Assembly: GCA_900316665.1 (NCBI GenBank)
Contig: ONDV01000010.1
Location: forward strand, 1-47,088
DNA from: an uncultured Lachnospiraceae bacterium
Lineage (GTDB): Bacteria > Bacillota > Clostridia > Lachnospirales > Lachnospiraceae
DNA length: 47,088 bases
Direction: 5' to 3'
Below, piece by piece: positions 24,832-33,791 of the stretch. The notes under the pieces were generated by a model. It searched no databases, was not told the DNA's origin, and was given only the letters and a program-made list of their open reading frames with translations. Each line of letters begins with the position of its first letter. The stretch's first letter is position 1. The position numbers and the translations under genes are program-made.

Positions 24832-25716
24832 ATGGGAAAAGACAGAGAAAAGTTGTTGAAAAAATACTGCTTTGACGGCTCAGGACATTTCTCGATAAAA
24901 GATGCTCCTACAGATGAGACTGAGCTTTGTCATGACAAGGATGAGGCTTTAAGGCAGATGGAGGAGAATGATAAGCAGATGGACCGTCTGCAGGCAAAAC
25001 TCTATGCTGCAAAGAAAGAGGGGGTTATTTTCCTCTTTCAGGCAATGGACGCAGCCGGTAAGGACGGAACTATAAGGTCTGTTCTCAGCTGCCTGAGTCC
25101 GCACGGAGTGCATGAGGCCGCATTTAAGGCGCCGTCTTCCGAAGAAAAGGCGCATGATTTCTTATGGCGAATAGAGAAGGAAGTGCCGGCAAAGGGCGAG
25201 ATAGCCATATTCAACCGTTCGCAGTATGAGGATGTGCTGATCGCCAAGGTGAAAAAACTCTATCTTACCGAAGCCCATGCTGACAGAATCGATACTGATA
25301 AAGTGATAGAAGACAGGTACAAGGATATCAGGCACTTCGAGCATTATCTCTATAGGAACAGTATACGTACCGTAAAGATCTTTCTTCATGTGTCAAAGGA
25401 AGAACAGGCCAGGAGATTTCTCTCAAGGATCGAAGAACCCAAGAAAAACTGGAAATTCTCTGAGAGCGACTGGGAGGAGAGAGGATACTGGGACAAATAT
25501 CAGGAAGCTTTCGAGGATGCCATCAACAAGACCTCAACTCCTGAGTCACCGTGGTATGTGGTACCTGCTGATCATAAATGGTATATGAGGTATGTGGTGA
25601 GCGAGATACTGTGCAACACTCTTGTAGATATGGATCCTCATTATCCGGAGGTTACAAAGGAGAGACTTGGTAAATTCGAACAATTGAAGGAATCCATAGA
25701 GGAGGAACTGAAGTAA
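24832..25716 (+). CDS. Polyphosphate kinase 2 family protein
   Basis: A 294-residue PPK2-type enzyme that phosphorylates nucleotides from polyphosphate. Walker A variant FQAMDAAGKDGTI near residues 67-79, lid/Walker B region IAIFNRSQYEDVLIAKVK near 123-140, and DRYKDIRHFEH, IKIFLHVSKEEQARRFLSR, YVVPADHKWYMRYVV. Single-domain length and the sequence style suit PPK2 class III-like enzymes acting on AMP and ADP, but subclass cannot be proven. ATG 24832 follows GAGG at 24820-24823; a GTG at 24802 has no ribosome site. Monocistronic, with a TATAAT at 24766-24771 as a possible -10 but no clear -35. Confidence 0.88.
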   Translation: MGKDREKLLKKYCFDGSGHFSIKDAPTDETELCHDKDEALRQMEENDKQMDRLQAKLYAAKKEGVIFLFQAMDAAGKDGTIRSVLSCLSPHGVHEAAFKAPSSEEKAHDFLWRIEKEVPAKGEIAIFNRSQYEDVLIAKVKKLYLTEAHADRIDTDKVIEDRYKDIRHFEHYLYRNSIRTVKIFLHVSKEEQARRFLSRIEEPKKNWKFSESDWEERGYWDKYQEAFEDAINKTSTPESPWYVVPADHKWYMRYVVSEILCNTLVDMDPHYPEVTKERLGKFEQLKESIEEELK

Positions 25717-25728
25717 AAGCAATTTCGT

Positions 25729-25748
25729 AATCTTAAGGAATCTTAAGA
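25729..25748 (+). promoter_or_regulatory. Tandem 10-bp direct repeat, OmpR-type regulator box
   Basis: AATCTTAAGG at 25729-25738 is followed directly by AATCTTAAGA at 25739-25748, so two TCTTAAG half-sites lie one helical turn apart. OmpR/PhoB-family regulators bind such direct repeats. The dlt-like operon encodes one (31469-32182). Confidence 0.55.
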
Positions 25749-25756
25749 ATATATTT

Positions 25757-25785
25757 ATTTTTATTTAATACGAGTAGCCTATATT
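25757..25785 (+). promoter_or_regulatory. Possible activator-dependent promoter of the dlt-like operon
   Basis: TATATT at 25780-25785 can serve as -10. The -35 region (25757-25762, ATTTTT) is poor, as expected for an activated promoter. The tandem box ends eight bases before it. Confidence 0.35.
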
Positions 25786-25788
25786 AAG

Positions 25789-25834
25789 ATACGGTCTGTG
25801 GGATGCCGGAGACGCCGGCAGTCACAGGCCGTAT
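25789..25834 (+). promoter_or_regulatory. Nested hairpin in the leader of the dlt-like operon
   Basis: ATACGGTCTGTG (25789-25800) pairs with CACAGGCCGTAT (25823-25834) with one G-T wobble; inside, GCCGG pairs with CCGGC (25805-25819). No T run follows, so it is not a simple terminator. It begins at about the expected start of transcription and ends 16 bases before ATG 25851. Confidence 0.6.
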
Positions 25835-25850
25835 ATTAATGAGGTTATTT

Positions 25851-27425
25851 ATGGCTTACAACACAAACATATACCTGATGATATTCCTGCCGATAGCACT
25901 TATATCATACAGTCTTACAAAGCAGAAATACAGATACATCACGCTGGCTGTATTCAGCGTCATCTTTTTCCTCTCCTTCAGCGGAAAGCTTATCGTATGG
26001 ACTCTTATGACGGCTGCACTTACCTGGGGCGGCGGGCTCATCATGCAGAGAATCATTGATGAGAACAGCGCTAAGCCGAAGGGCGAGAGACTTAAAAGGG
26101 CGGAGCTTAAGAAAAAGACAGGCAGGATAGCGGCTTTTTCAGTAACTCTTGTAGTGCTGATCCTTGCAGGTCTTAAATATACCAATTTTACACTCTCGAT
26201 TATTTCAGGATTATCGGATAATTTCGGCAGGGGAGGAGCTTTCTCTCCGATGAAGATCCTGTCTCCGATTGGAATTTCCTTCTACTCTCTCCAGGCGGTG
26301 AGCTATCTTCTGGATGTGCACTGGAAGAGAATAAGGGCGGAGGAAAACCCAATTAAAGTCCTCCTCTACCTCACATTCTTCCCGACTTTAATGGAAGGTC
26401 CCATAGCCAGATGGGATGATGTAGCCGGTACGCTTTTTGCCGGTGCTGATATTACGGCAGCGAATTTCTTTCCCGGGGTATTAAGGATAGGCTGGGGACT
26501 CTTCAAGAGAATGCTTATTTCCGACAGGATGAACAACATGGTAAACATTCTCTTCGATGCAAAGAGCCATTTCACGGGACTTATGATATTTATTACCGGA
26601 GTGGTCGTGACGTTCCAGCTTTATATGGAATTTTCCGGAACCATAGACATAGTGATCGGCTCTGCAAGACTTTTCGGAATCAGACTTCCGGAGAACTTCA
26701 GGCAGCCTTTCCTCTCCCAGAACGCAGCTGAATTCTGGAGAAGATGGCATATCACTCTGGGCGTATGGTTCAAGGAATATATTTTCTATCCCGTATCTGC
26801 TTCAAAGCTTATGAAGAAATGGGAAAAATACGGCAGGAAACACGCTGGTACATATCTTACAAACCTTGTAGTTTCAGCTATTGCCCTTTTCCCTGTATGG
26901 ATGCTGAACGGTCTCTGGCACGGACCGAAAGAGACCTATATCCTGTACGGAGTCTATTATTTCATCATTCTCTTTATCGGAGTGGCCATTGAACCGGGAG
27001 AGAAAAAGCTGGCTGAAAAGGCCGGTGTGGCATGGAATTCAAGAGGACTCACGATTTACAGGAGAATAAGGACATTCCTTATTATCATTACAGGAGAGAC
27101 ACTTTTCCGATGCGACACTTTCTCTCAGTTTGCCGGAATGATGAGACGGCTTTTCCAGGGACCCTGGGACGGAAACATTTCGTCAGGACAGCTTCTTGAG
27201 ATAGGAGCTGATGTGGGTGATCTGCTTGTGATCATATGCGCGAGCGCCCTTGTTATTTTTATTAATCTTAAGCTCGAAAAAGATCCGGATCTTTTTGAAA
27301 AGATACCGTCTTTGTCGCTGCCGAAGAGGTGGAGCGTATATTATTTCCTGATATTTTCGATCATCATCTTTGGAGCATACGGACCCGGATATCAGCCGGT
27401 AGACCTTATTTATGCAGGATTTTAG
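25851..27425 (+). CDS. MBOAT family O-acyltransferase (DltB-like)
   Basis: A 524-residue membrane-bound O-acyltransferase with about ten hydrophobic segments. The family block RRWHITLGVWFKEYIFYPV lies near residues 297-315 and the catalytic-His block LNGLWHGPKETYILYG near 352-367. MBOAT partners of DltD/AlgJ-like proteins move acyl or alanyl groups across the membrane from an intracellular donor. Here an SGNH protein, adenylation enzyme and carrier protein follow, as in dlt operons, so aminoacylation of an envelope polymer is plausible. ATG 25851 has GAGG at 25840-25843. Upstream in-frame Met at 25839 is possible. First gene of the operon. Confidence 0.88.
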   Translation: MAYNTNIYLMIFLPIALISYSLTKQKYRYITLAVFSVIFFLSFSGKLIVWTLMTAALTWGGGLIMQRIIDENSAKPKGERLKRAELKKKTGRIAAFSVTLVVLILAGLKYTNFTLSIISGLSDNFGRGGAFSPMKILSPIGISFYSLQAVSYLLDVHWKRIRAEENPIKVLLYLTFFPTLMEGPIARWDDVAGTLFAGADITAANFFPGVLRIGWGLFKRMLISDRMNNMVNILFDAKSHFTGLMIFITGVVVTFQLYMEFSGTIDIVIGSARLFGIRLPENFRQPFLSQNAAEFWRRWHITLGVWFKEYIFYPVSASKLMKKWEKYGRKHAGTYLTNLVVSAIALFPVWMLNGLWHGPKETYILYGVYYFIILFIGVAIEPGEKKLAEKAGVAWNSRGLTIYRRIRTFLIIITGETLFRCDTFSQFAGMMRRLFQGPWDGNISSGQLLEIGADVGDLLVIICASALVIFINLKLEKDPDLFEKIPSLSLPKRWSVYYFLIFSIIIFGAYGPGYQPVDLIYAGF

Positions 27426-27438
27426 GAGGCGAGTAGAG

Positions 27439-28482
27439 ATGAAGAAGAGAACGATGGCGGAACCGGCAGTATTTCTGGCAATTCTCCTTGTGGTGATAAG
27501 CATAATGAATGTTATTATTACACCTGATTTTATGCAGAAACACAATCTCTATTTCGGCAGAAACAGGATATACATGCAGCTTGCAAAGGAGAAAAAAGAT
27601 TCGATAGATGTCCTTGTGATCGGAGATTCGGAGAGCTATACGAGCTTTTCTCCTATGTCATTCTGGAAGGAGTACGGCATCACCAGTTTTGCTGCCGGAC
27701 AGGCGGGAGCTAAAATTGGAGAGACCTATGACCTTTTGAAATTTGCTTTCAAGAGACAGAAACCCAGGGTGGTACTGATGGAGACCAATAACCTCTTCAG
27801 GTTCAGCGGCGGTTCAAAGCCGATGGATAATGACAGCGGAAAGCTGGCAGGGGCTATTTATAAAAGAATTCCATTTATCAAAAACCACAGCATGTGGAAA
27901 CTGGCAGTAGATCCGGGCAAGAGACGGAAGGTCTATAAAGGTTATAATGTGAGCGCAAAGGTGAGACCTTATGATGGACGCATAACCAATGACAAGGTCG
28001 TGACAGGAAACGAGATCACGAGATCAGGAGTCAGATCATTCGAAAAGATCCGGAGGCTCTGCGCAGAAAACGGCGCCGAGCTTGTGATGTATTCCGCCCC
28101 TTCGCCGAGGTGCTATAACAGGAAAAAGACGGCTTTTCTTACCCGCTTCGCGGCAAAAAGAAATATCCCTTATGTGGATCTTAACAGCCGGGTAAAGGAC
28201 ATGAACATCAGCTGGGAGACGGATACGAGAGATCATGGAGACCATCTGAATGCCTCAGGAGCCATGAAGACCACAGCATATCTCGGCAGATGGATAATGG
28301 ATAATGTTGATCTTGAATATTCAGCTGATATCCATACCGAAAGGTTATGGGACAGGGAATACCTGACATATGCAAAGGCAGAAGACAGAGCGCTTAAGAA
28401 GATTGACAAAACAGACTTAAAATACAGGATGAGCATTGAGACAAAGGGAGCTGAAAATGGATCGCATGATGACAATACCTGA
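27439..28482 (+). CDS. Membrane-anchored SGNH/DltD-like protein
   Basis: A 347-residue protein with an N-terminal signal anchor (VFLAILLVVISIMNVIITP) and an extracytoplasmic SGNH domain. Catalytic blocks: IGDSESYTSF with Ser at residue 64, and DHGDHLNASGA with the Asp/His pair at residues 268-269. It plays the part of DltD or AlgJ, which takes the acyl group from the MBOAT and attaches it to the polymer. AGGAGG at 27425-27430 supports ATG 27439. Paralogue of 4454-5332. Overlaps the adenylation gene by 26 bases. Confidence 0.82.
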   Translation: MKKRTMAEPAVFLAILLVVISIMNVIITPDFMQKHNLYFGRNRIYMQLAKEKKDSIDVLVIGDSESYTSFSPMSFWKEYGITSFAAGQAGAKIGETYDLLKFAFKRQKPRVVLMETNNLFRFSGGSKPMDNDSGKLAGAIYKRIPFIKNHSMWKLAVDPGKRRKVYKGYNVSAKVRPYDGRITNDKVVTGNEITRSGVRSFEKIRRLCAENGAELVMYSAPSPRCYNRKKTAFLTRFAAKRNIPYVDLNSRVKDMNISWETDTRDHGDHLNASGAMKTTAYLGRWIMDNVDLEYSADIHTERLWDREYLTYAKAEDRALKKIDKTDLKYRMSIETKGAENGSHDDNT

Positions 28483-29989
28483 GATAATAAAAAGAGACGC
28501 AGAGATTTTTTCCGGAAAGACATTTGTATCTGATCCAATAGGAAGTCTTACCTTTGATGAAATATACGGTCTGGCTAAAAGATATGGAAATTTCATAAGA
28601 AAAGAGATCGGAGGAAATAAATCAGAAGTAAGACCAATAGCCATCTATTCAGATAAGTCCTCAAGGCTTCTTACAATGATGGCTGCGTCACTTTTTTCCG
28701 GTTGTTTTTATGTGGTGATAGACCCCGAGCAGCCGGGCGAGAGAATCAATAAGATTCTGGACGTTCTGAAACCGGCCGCCTTGATTTTTGAAGACAGCCT
28801 AAGGGATAAAACTGAAGAAATCAGTTTTGAGGGAAAGAAAATCTCTTTCTTTGAGATCGAAAAAGGTGCGGACGAATCTGATGAAGAATGCCCGGGTCTT
28901 TCAGTAATAAAGCCTGATTCACCGCTTTACGGCATATTCACATCGGGCTCTACCGGCATTCCGAAATGCGTGCTTATAAGCCACAGGGATGTAGTTGATT
29001 TTATAGGCCATTTTTCTCGTATTTTTTCTTTTTCCGAAAATGACATCATAGGGAATCAGGCTCCGTTTGACTTTGATGTATCTGTGAAAGACATATATAC
29101 ATCTCTTTTCACCGGCGCCCGCCTTATTCTGATACCAAGGGAATATTTCTCCATGCCGGCAAAGCTCATCGATTATCTTATTGATAATCATGTCACAAGC
29201 CTGACCTGGGCCGTGTCAGCCGTCTGCATCATATCAGGTATGAAGGGATTTAAATATAAGATACCGACTGAAATAAGGCGGGTGATGTTCTCAGGTGAAG
29301 TAATGCCGATAAAGCAGCTTCGTATATGGCAGGAAAATCTGCCGGATGCCATGTATGTAAACCTATATGGACCGACTGAAATCACATGCAACTGTACCTA
29401 CTATAAGATACCGGGAAAATATGAAAAAGATGATCCCCTGCCTCTCGGAATTCCATTTCCGGGAAGAGAAGTGACAATAAGGGATTCTGATGGAAATATT
29501 CTTACGTCTCCCGGCAGCGAAGGTGAGATCTGCGTATCGGGAGAGTCGCTTGCCATAGGATATTTCCGAGACCCCGAAAAGACAGCCGCCGCCTTTTCTG
29601 ACATGAAAGATAAAAATGGACAGCCGGCAAGAACTTATCATACCGGAGATATGGCAGTGATAGAGGATGACGGCACAATAAGATTTGCCGGCCGGAGCGA
29701 TTTCCAGATCAAGCATATGGGTCATAGAATCGAGCTTGAGGAAATAGAACGTGATATCATGCAGATACAGGGTGTGGAAAGATGCGTGCTCCTCTTTGAT
29801 GACAAAAAGAAAATCATATCATCATATTATACGGGAGACATAGGGAAAAAAGATCTTCATATAAGGCTTAAAAAGCTGCTGCCTGTATATATGGTTCCGA
29901 ACAGATTTAATCATATTTACAGTATGCCGCTTACGAAAAACGGAAAGATTGACAGGCGAAGGCTTCCTTTTGAGAAGACAATAGAATGA
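28457..29989 (+). CDS. DltA-like amino acid adenylation enzyme
   Basis: A 510-residue stand-alone AMP-binding enzyme. Motifs: GIFTSGSTGIPKCVLISHRD near residue 158 (P-loop), NLYGPTEITCNCTYY near 300, TYHTGDMAVIEDDGTI near 392, GRSDFQIKHMGHRIELEEIE near 415 (hinge) and NGKIDRRRL near 495 (catalytic Lys). It activates an amino acid with ATP and loads it on the carrier protein at 31242. A Cys in SAVCIIS lies close to where DltA has its D-Ala-selecting Cys (MCLMD), but the spacing to the next motif differs by two residues, so D-alanine is only one possibility. ATG 28457 follows GGGAG; 26-base overlap with the SGNH gene. The PLP enzyme next door hints at another substrate. Confidence 0.82.
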   Translation: MDRMMTIPEIIKRDAEIFSGKTFVSDPIGSLTFDEIYGLAKRYGNFIRKEIGGNKSEVRPIAIYSDKSSRLLTMMAASLFSGCFYVVIDPEQPGERINKILDVLKPAALIFEDSLRDKTEEISFEGKKISFFEIEKGADESDEECPGLSVIKPDSPLYGIFTSGSTGIPKCVLISHRDVVDFIGHFSRIFSFSENDIIGNQAPFDFDVSVKDIYTSLFTGARLILIPREYFSMPAKLIDYLIDNHVTSLTWAVSAVCIISGMKGFKYKIPTEIRRVMFSGEVMPIKQLRIWQENLPDAMYVNLYGPTEITCNCTYYKIPGKYEKDDPLPLGIPFPGREVTIRDSDGNILTSPGSEGEICVSGESLAIGYFRDPEKTAAAFSDMKDKNGQPARTYHTGDMAVIEDDGTIRFAGRSDFQIKHMGHRIELEEIERDIMQIQGVERCVLLFDDKKKIISSYYTGDIGKKDLHIRLKKLLPVYMVPNRFNHIYSMPLTKNGKIDRRRLPFEKTIE

Positions 29990-30019
29990 TTACAGGCCAC
30001 ATCATAGAATGAGGAATAT

Positions 30020-31219
30020 ATGAATTATTTATCATCTGAAAAAATAAAAGATGCTGCAGAAAAATTCGGCACTCCCATGTATATTTATGATACGGATGCT
30101 TTTGCAGCGAGGCTTTCTCTTATTAAAAAAAGGCTGGGAAGAGCCACCCTTACTTTTTCAATGAAGGCAAATCCATTTCTCACGTCAGTGGCGGTTGACC
30201 ATGTGGAGCGGATCGAGGTATGTTCCTTCGGAGAATTCGAGATAGTAAGAGACTTAAAAATTCCTCCTGAAAAGCTTCTGATATCCGGCGTCCTGAAGAA
30301 AAGGTGCGATCTTCATGAAATCGTGGATCACTGCAGGGATAAAGCTCTTTACACTGCCGAATCTCCGGCTCAGATCAGATTTCTTCAGATGGAAGGAGAA
30401 GAGTACGGACTTGATCTTCATGTCCTTCTCCGTCTCTCGTCCGGAAACCAGTTCGGAATGGACAGAGATACGATATATGATGTGATAAGGGAAAGGTCGA
30501 AATATAAGAACCTTTATTTTGAGGGGCTTCATTTTTTCTCCGGCACCCAGAAGAAAAATCTGAAAAAGACGGCACGGGAGATAAAAGAACTCGATGACCT
30601 TGTGTCAGAACTTTCATCGTACGGATATGAGACATCAATGATAGAATATGGTACAGGATTTGATGTGCCGGTATTTACTGATCAGGATGAGGGACCGACG
30701 GAGGCAGATTCCATGGAAGAGTTCAGAGCTCTTATTGACGGGATGAAGTACCGGGGACATTTCACAGTGGAGATGGGAAGAGCCCTGGCTTTCTCCTGCG
30801 GTTCATACATTACGTCAGTAATGGATCTGAAGAAGACAGGAAAAATCAATTACTGCATAACCGACGGCGGCATCCACCAGATTCACTATGACGGTCAGTT
30901 CAAGGGAATGTATCAGCCGATCATGGATGTGATAAGAAGAGGCAGGGCAGGAGCTGACGGGGTAGAAGATTACACCGTATGCGGTTCGCTTTGTACAGTG
31001 AATGACATTTTGGCAGCAAATTTTAAGACGAAGCCTTTGACCACAGGCGATATACTTGTATTCAGAAACGTCGGCGCTTATTCTCTTAATGAGGGCATGT
31101 CAACATTCCTGAGTCATGAGATGCCGGCAATAGTAATGTATTCAGAGGCGGATGGCGCAAAGCTTGCTCGTTCCATGCGGGAAAGCTACAGGCTCAATAT
31201 GGCAGATATAGTATATTAA
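30020..31219 (+). CDS. Fold-III PLP-dependent decarboxylase, BtrK/exosortase-associated type
   Basis: A 399-residue enzyme of the DAP/ornithine decarboxylase superfamily. PLP lysine at residue 49 in FSMKANP; GLHFFSGTQ and QFGMDRDT of the barrel; INYCITDGGIHQIHYDG; CGSLCTVNDIL with the active-site Cys at 325; and VGAYSLNEGMSTFLSHEMP at the substrate Tyr. The pattern resembles BtrK, which decarboxylates glutamate while it is bound to a carrier protein in butirosin synthesis, and exosortase-associated decarboxylases that lie beside a ligase and ACP. It is not a usual member of dlt operons. It may decarboxylate the loaded amino acid, or supply a free substrate; racemase activity is less likely. 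GAGG before ATG 30020. Confidence 0.82.
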   Translation: MNYLSSEKIKDAAEKFGTPMYIYDTDAFAARLSLIKKRLGRATLTFSMKANPFLTSVAVDHVERIEVCSFGEFEIVRDLKIPPEKLLISGVLKKRCDLHEIVDHCRDKALYTAESPAQIRFLQMEGEEYGLDLHVLLRLSSGNQFGMDRDTIYDVIRERSKYKNLYFEGLHFFSGTQKKNLKKTAREIKELDDLVSELSSYGYETSMIEYGTGFDVPVFTDQDEGPTEADSMEEFRALIDGMKYRGHFTVEMGRALAFSCGSYITSVMDLKKTGKINYCITDGGIHQIHYDGQFKGMYQPIMDVIRRGRAGADGVEDYTVCGSLCTVNDILAANFKTKPLTTGDILVFRNVGAYSLNEGMSTFLSHEMPAIVMYSEADGAKLARSMRESYRLNMADIVY

Positions 31220-31241
31220 AATATTAAAAAGGAGAACTATT

Positions 31242-31469
31242 ATGGACGAAATACTGGAAATCTTAAATGACATTGACGACAGCATCGACTACAAGACCGA
31301 GAAGCATCTTATTGATGATCACCTTCTCACTTCATTCAATATTATCTCTCTTGTGTCTGAGCTTGAGGATCACTATGACATTTCAATCGAGGCTGCGGAT
31401 ATGACAAACGAGAATTTTAATTCCGCGGAGAATATACTCGCTATGGTAGAGAGGCTGAGTGAAGAATAA
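31242..31469 (+). CDS. Acyl carrier protein (DltC-like)
   Basis: A 75-residue acidic four-helix carrier protein. Ser31 in HLLTSFNIISLV is the likely phosphopantetheine site; the usual Asp before it is replaced by Thr. It would carry the amino acid made active by the adenylation enzyme. AAAAAGGAG precedes ATG 31242. The stop overlaps the response regulator start in TAATG, so regulator and enzyme genes share one transcript. Confidence 0.85.
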   Translation: MDEILEILNDIDDSIDYKTEKHLIDDHLLTSFNIISLVSELEDHYDISIEAADMTNENFNSAENILAMVERLSEE

Positions 31470-32182
31470 TGGGATATACCGTCCTAATCGCAGAAGATGA
31501 CAGGGATATCGTGGAAGTCCTGAAACTTTATCTGGGCAGCCAGGGATTCTCTGTGCTCTCCGCTCCGGATGGAGAGGAGGCGCTTTCTGTCTTAAAGTCC
31601 AATCATGTGGATCTGGGAATATTTGACATAATGATGCCGAAAATGAACGGTTATGACCTTATCAAAGAAGTCAGAAAGACCATGAACATTCCCATCATCA
31701 TACTGTCAGCGAGACAGGAGGACAGCGACAAGATAATAGGACTTGATTTGGGCGCGGATGACTATCTGACGAAGCCTTTCGCCCCGCTTGAAGTTATAGC
31801 GAGAGTGAAGGCGCAGATCAGACGATATTATGATCTGAATACCGGCAGCAGTAAGGAGTCTGATACTGTCTCATACGGAGATCTGAAGGCTGACCTCAAT
31901 TCATTCACGCTGACGAAGAGGGGACAGAATATCGATGTGACTCCGACAGAGCTCAAAATCCTTATTTTTCTCATGAAGAGCCCTAACAGGGTGTATACTA
32001 AAGCACAGATATACGAGCATCTCAGAGGAACATATTTTGACGGCGATGAGAATTCCATCATGGTGCATATATCAAATCTGAGAAGCAAAATAGAAGATGA
32101 CTACAGACATCCCAGGTACATTATCACCGTACGCGGTCTGGGGTATAAATTCGCGGAAGACAGGGTTTTGGCAAATGAGTAG
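31469..32182 (+). CDS. OmpR/PhoB-family response regulator
   Basis: A 237-residue regulator. Receiver domain at residues 1-120: acidic pocket DD at 10-11, phospho-acceptor Asp at 53 in GIFDIMMPKMNG, SAR and TKPF. Winged-helix DNA-binding domain at ~137-230: LTPTELKILIFLM, GDENSIMVHISNLRSKIE, ITVRGLGYKF. It probably binds direct repeats such as the tandem box at 25729-25748. ATG overlaps the carrier protein stop, and its stop overlaps the kinase start. Confidence 0.93.
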   Translation: MGYTVLIAEDDRDIVEVLKLYLGSQGFSVLSAPDGEEALSVLKSNHVDLGIFDIMMPKMNGYDLIKEVRKTMNIPIIILSARQEDSDKIIGLDLGADDYLTKPFAPLEVIARVKAQIRRYYDLNTGSSKESDTVSYGDLKADLNSFTLTKRGQNIDVTPTELKILIFLMKSPNRVYTKAQIYEHLRGTYFDGDENSIMVHISNLRSKIEDDYRHPRYIITVRGLGYKFAEDRVLANE

Positions 32183-33791
32183 ATCCGGAAGAAAAAAGTC
32201 GCCCGGCATCAGATATATAATTCTTATCTGGCTTATTTTTCTTTTCTTAAGTATTTTCATGCTGCTGGCTCTGCTTATACTTACGAAGCAGAGAATTTTT
32301 GATTCAAGCATGAAAGCCATGAATCCGGAGGACTATGTCTTCCGTCACATAGACACGCTTAAAAACGGAGATTATGACAAGCTGAACTTCAGAGACTCGC
32401 TTGGGAAAAACGGATATTATGAGATATTGAACAGTGATGGCAAGGCTCTCTACTCCAGCCGCTCGGACAAAATGCGGTCATATTCAAAAGAAATACTAAA
32501 TTATATAAGTGATATTGAAGAAGATACATACAGTGAGGTTATCCCTTTTTCTCAAAACGGGAAAAAGGGATATGTTTATGTCCTGAAAAAACTGAATGAC
32601 AAATCCGAACCTGATGATCTGAAAGGCATAGCAATAATAAACAGCAGCCGGGAAATTTTATATTCAAGTCTTAATATCGGCAGCAGGAAGATTACAAACA
32701 GCGATCTTAAGGTTATGCTTGAAACAACTGACGACAGCACCGTAGCCAAGACTTTTCTGCAGAAATTTTCCTTTGTGACAAACGGCGGAAACAGGCGGTA
32801 TCTTATACTCCATACTTCTACTACTGACAGGAGAAGCGGAAACATAGGCATCAGAATAGATATTCTGACTGATATTGCTTTTGCTGTCGCGGTGATCGTA
32901 ATAGTAATGCTTTTTGCCATAGCGCTTGCAAAAAAAATCAAAAGACCGATAAACGTCTTAAATGATGCACTGAAATCCATAGCTGCAGGCAGGCACGAGG
33001 CTATTTCTGATTTTCACGGGTCAAGGGAATTTGAGGAAGCAATCGATACATATAATAATATGGAGCAGAAACTCCTGGAGAGCGAGGAAAAGAATAAAAA
33101 GGCGGAAGAAGATAAACGGAGAATGATAGCTGACATTTCTCATGATCTGAAGACGCCGATCACTGTAATACAAGGCTATCTTGATGCTATGAAAGATGGT
33201 CTGATACCTGAGGATCAGTGGAAGAAATACATTGACATCATGATTGACAAGACTGACAGAATGTCTGAACTTATCTTTGCCTTTACTGATTACAGCAGGC
33301 TTGATCATCCTGAATTCAGATATGATCGTGTCCGGGTGAATCTGACGGAATATCTGAGAGGATATGTGGCGGAAAAGTATGACGAGCTGACCCTGGCCGG
33401 TTATTCTATAGATACGGATATTCCTGAAAAGAGTATTTTTGCCCTGATTGACAAAAAACAAATGGATAGAGTATTTGATAATATATTGTCAAATATAAGA
33501 AAATATACAGAGACAGGAACGAAAATCCTGGTTTCGCTTTCCCATAAAGGAAAAAAGGCAGTGATCCTCTTTGGAGATAATGGTCCGGGTATGCCTGAGG
33601 AGCTGAAGCAGAATGCCTTTCTTCCCTTCGTAACCGGAGATGACGCAAGAAGAGGAGACCGGGGTACGGGTCTGGGGCTTTCTATCACAAAAAGCATTGT
33701 AGAGGGTCATCATGGAACAATAAGACTCCTTACAAAGAGCGAATGTAAAAAGGGCACTGTATTCAGGATCGAGCTGGCGGAGGTGGATTGA
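32175..33791 (+). CDS. Sensor histidine kinase
   Basis: A 538-residue membrane kinase. First membrane helix at ~10-35 (YIILIWLIFLFLSIFMLLALLIL), a ~200-residue extracytoplasmic sensor, a second helix at ~225-255 (DIAFAVAVIVIVMLFAIALA), HAMP, HisKA with MIADISHDLKTPITVIQGY (phospho-His near residue 323), and HATPase with N box NILSNIRKYTE, DNGPGMP and GTGLGLSITKSIVEGHHG. It should signal to the regulator at 31469. The sensor has no recognised fold. A 26-residue longer reading from 32097 lies within the regulator gene and is rejected. Confidence 0.92.
   Translation: MSRSGRKKSPGIRYIILIWLIFLFLSIFMLLALLILTKQRIFDSSMKAMNPEDYVFRHIDTLKNGDYDKLNFRDSLGKNGYYEILNSDGKALYSSRSDKMRSYSKEILNYISDIEEDTYSEVIPFSQNGKKGYVYVLKKLNDKSEPDDLKGIAIINSSREILYSSLNIGSRKITNSDLKVMLETTDDSTVAKTFLQKFSFVTNGGNRRYLILHTSTTDRRSGNIGIRIDILTDIAFAVAVIVIVMLFAIALAKKIKRPINVLNDALKSIAAGRHEAISDFHGSREFEEAIDTYNNMEQKLLESEEKNKKAEEDKRRMIADISHDLKTPITVIQGYLDAMKDGLIPEDQWKKYIDIMIDKTDRMSELIFAFTDYSRLDHPEFRYDRVRVNLTEYLRGYVAEKYDELTLAGYSIDTDIPEKSIFALIDKKQMDRVFDNILSNIRKYTETGTKILVSLSHKGKKAVILFGDNGPGMPEELKQNAFLPFVTGDDARRGDRGTGLGLSITKSIVEGHHGTIRLLTKSECKKGTVFRIELAEVD

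Noticed and set aside
30020..31219. Housekeeping diaminopimelate decarboxylase (lysA)
   Set aside because: Location between an adenylation enzyme and a carrier protein, and a BtrK-like motif style, point to a dedicated role; not fully excluded.
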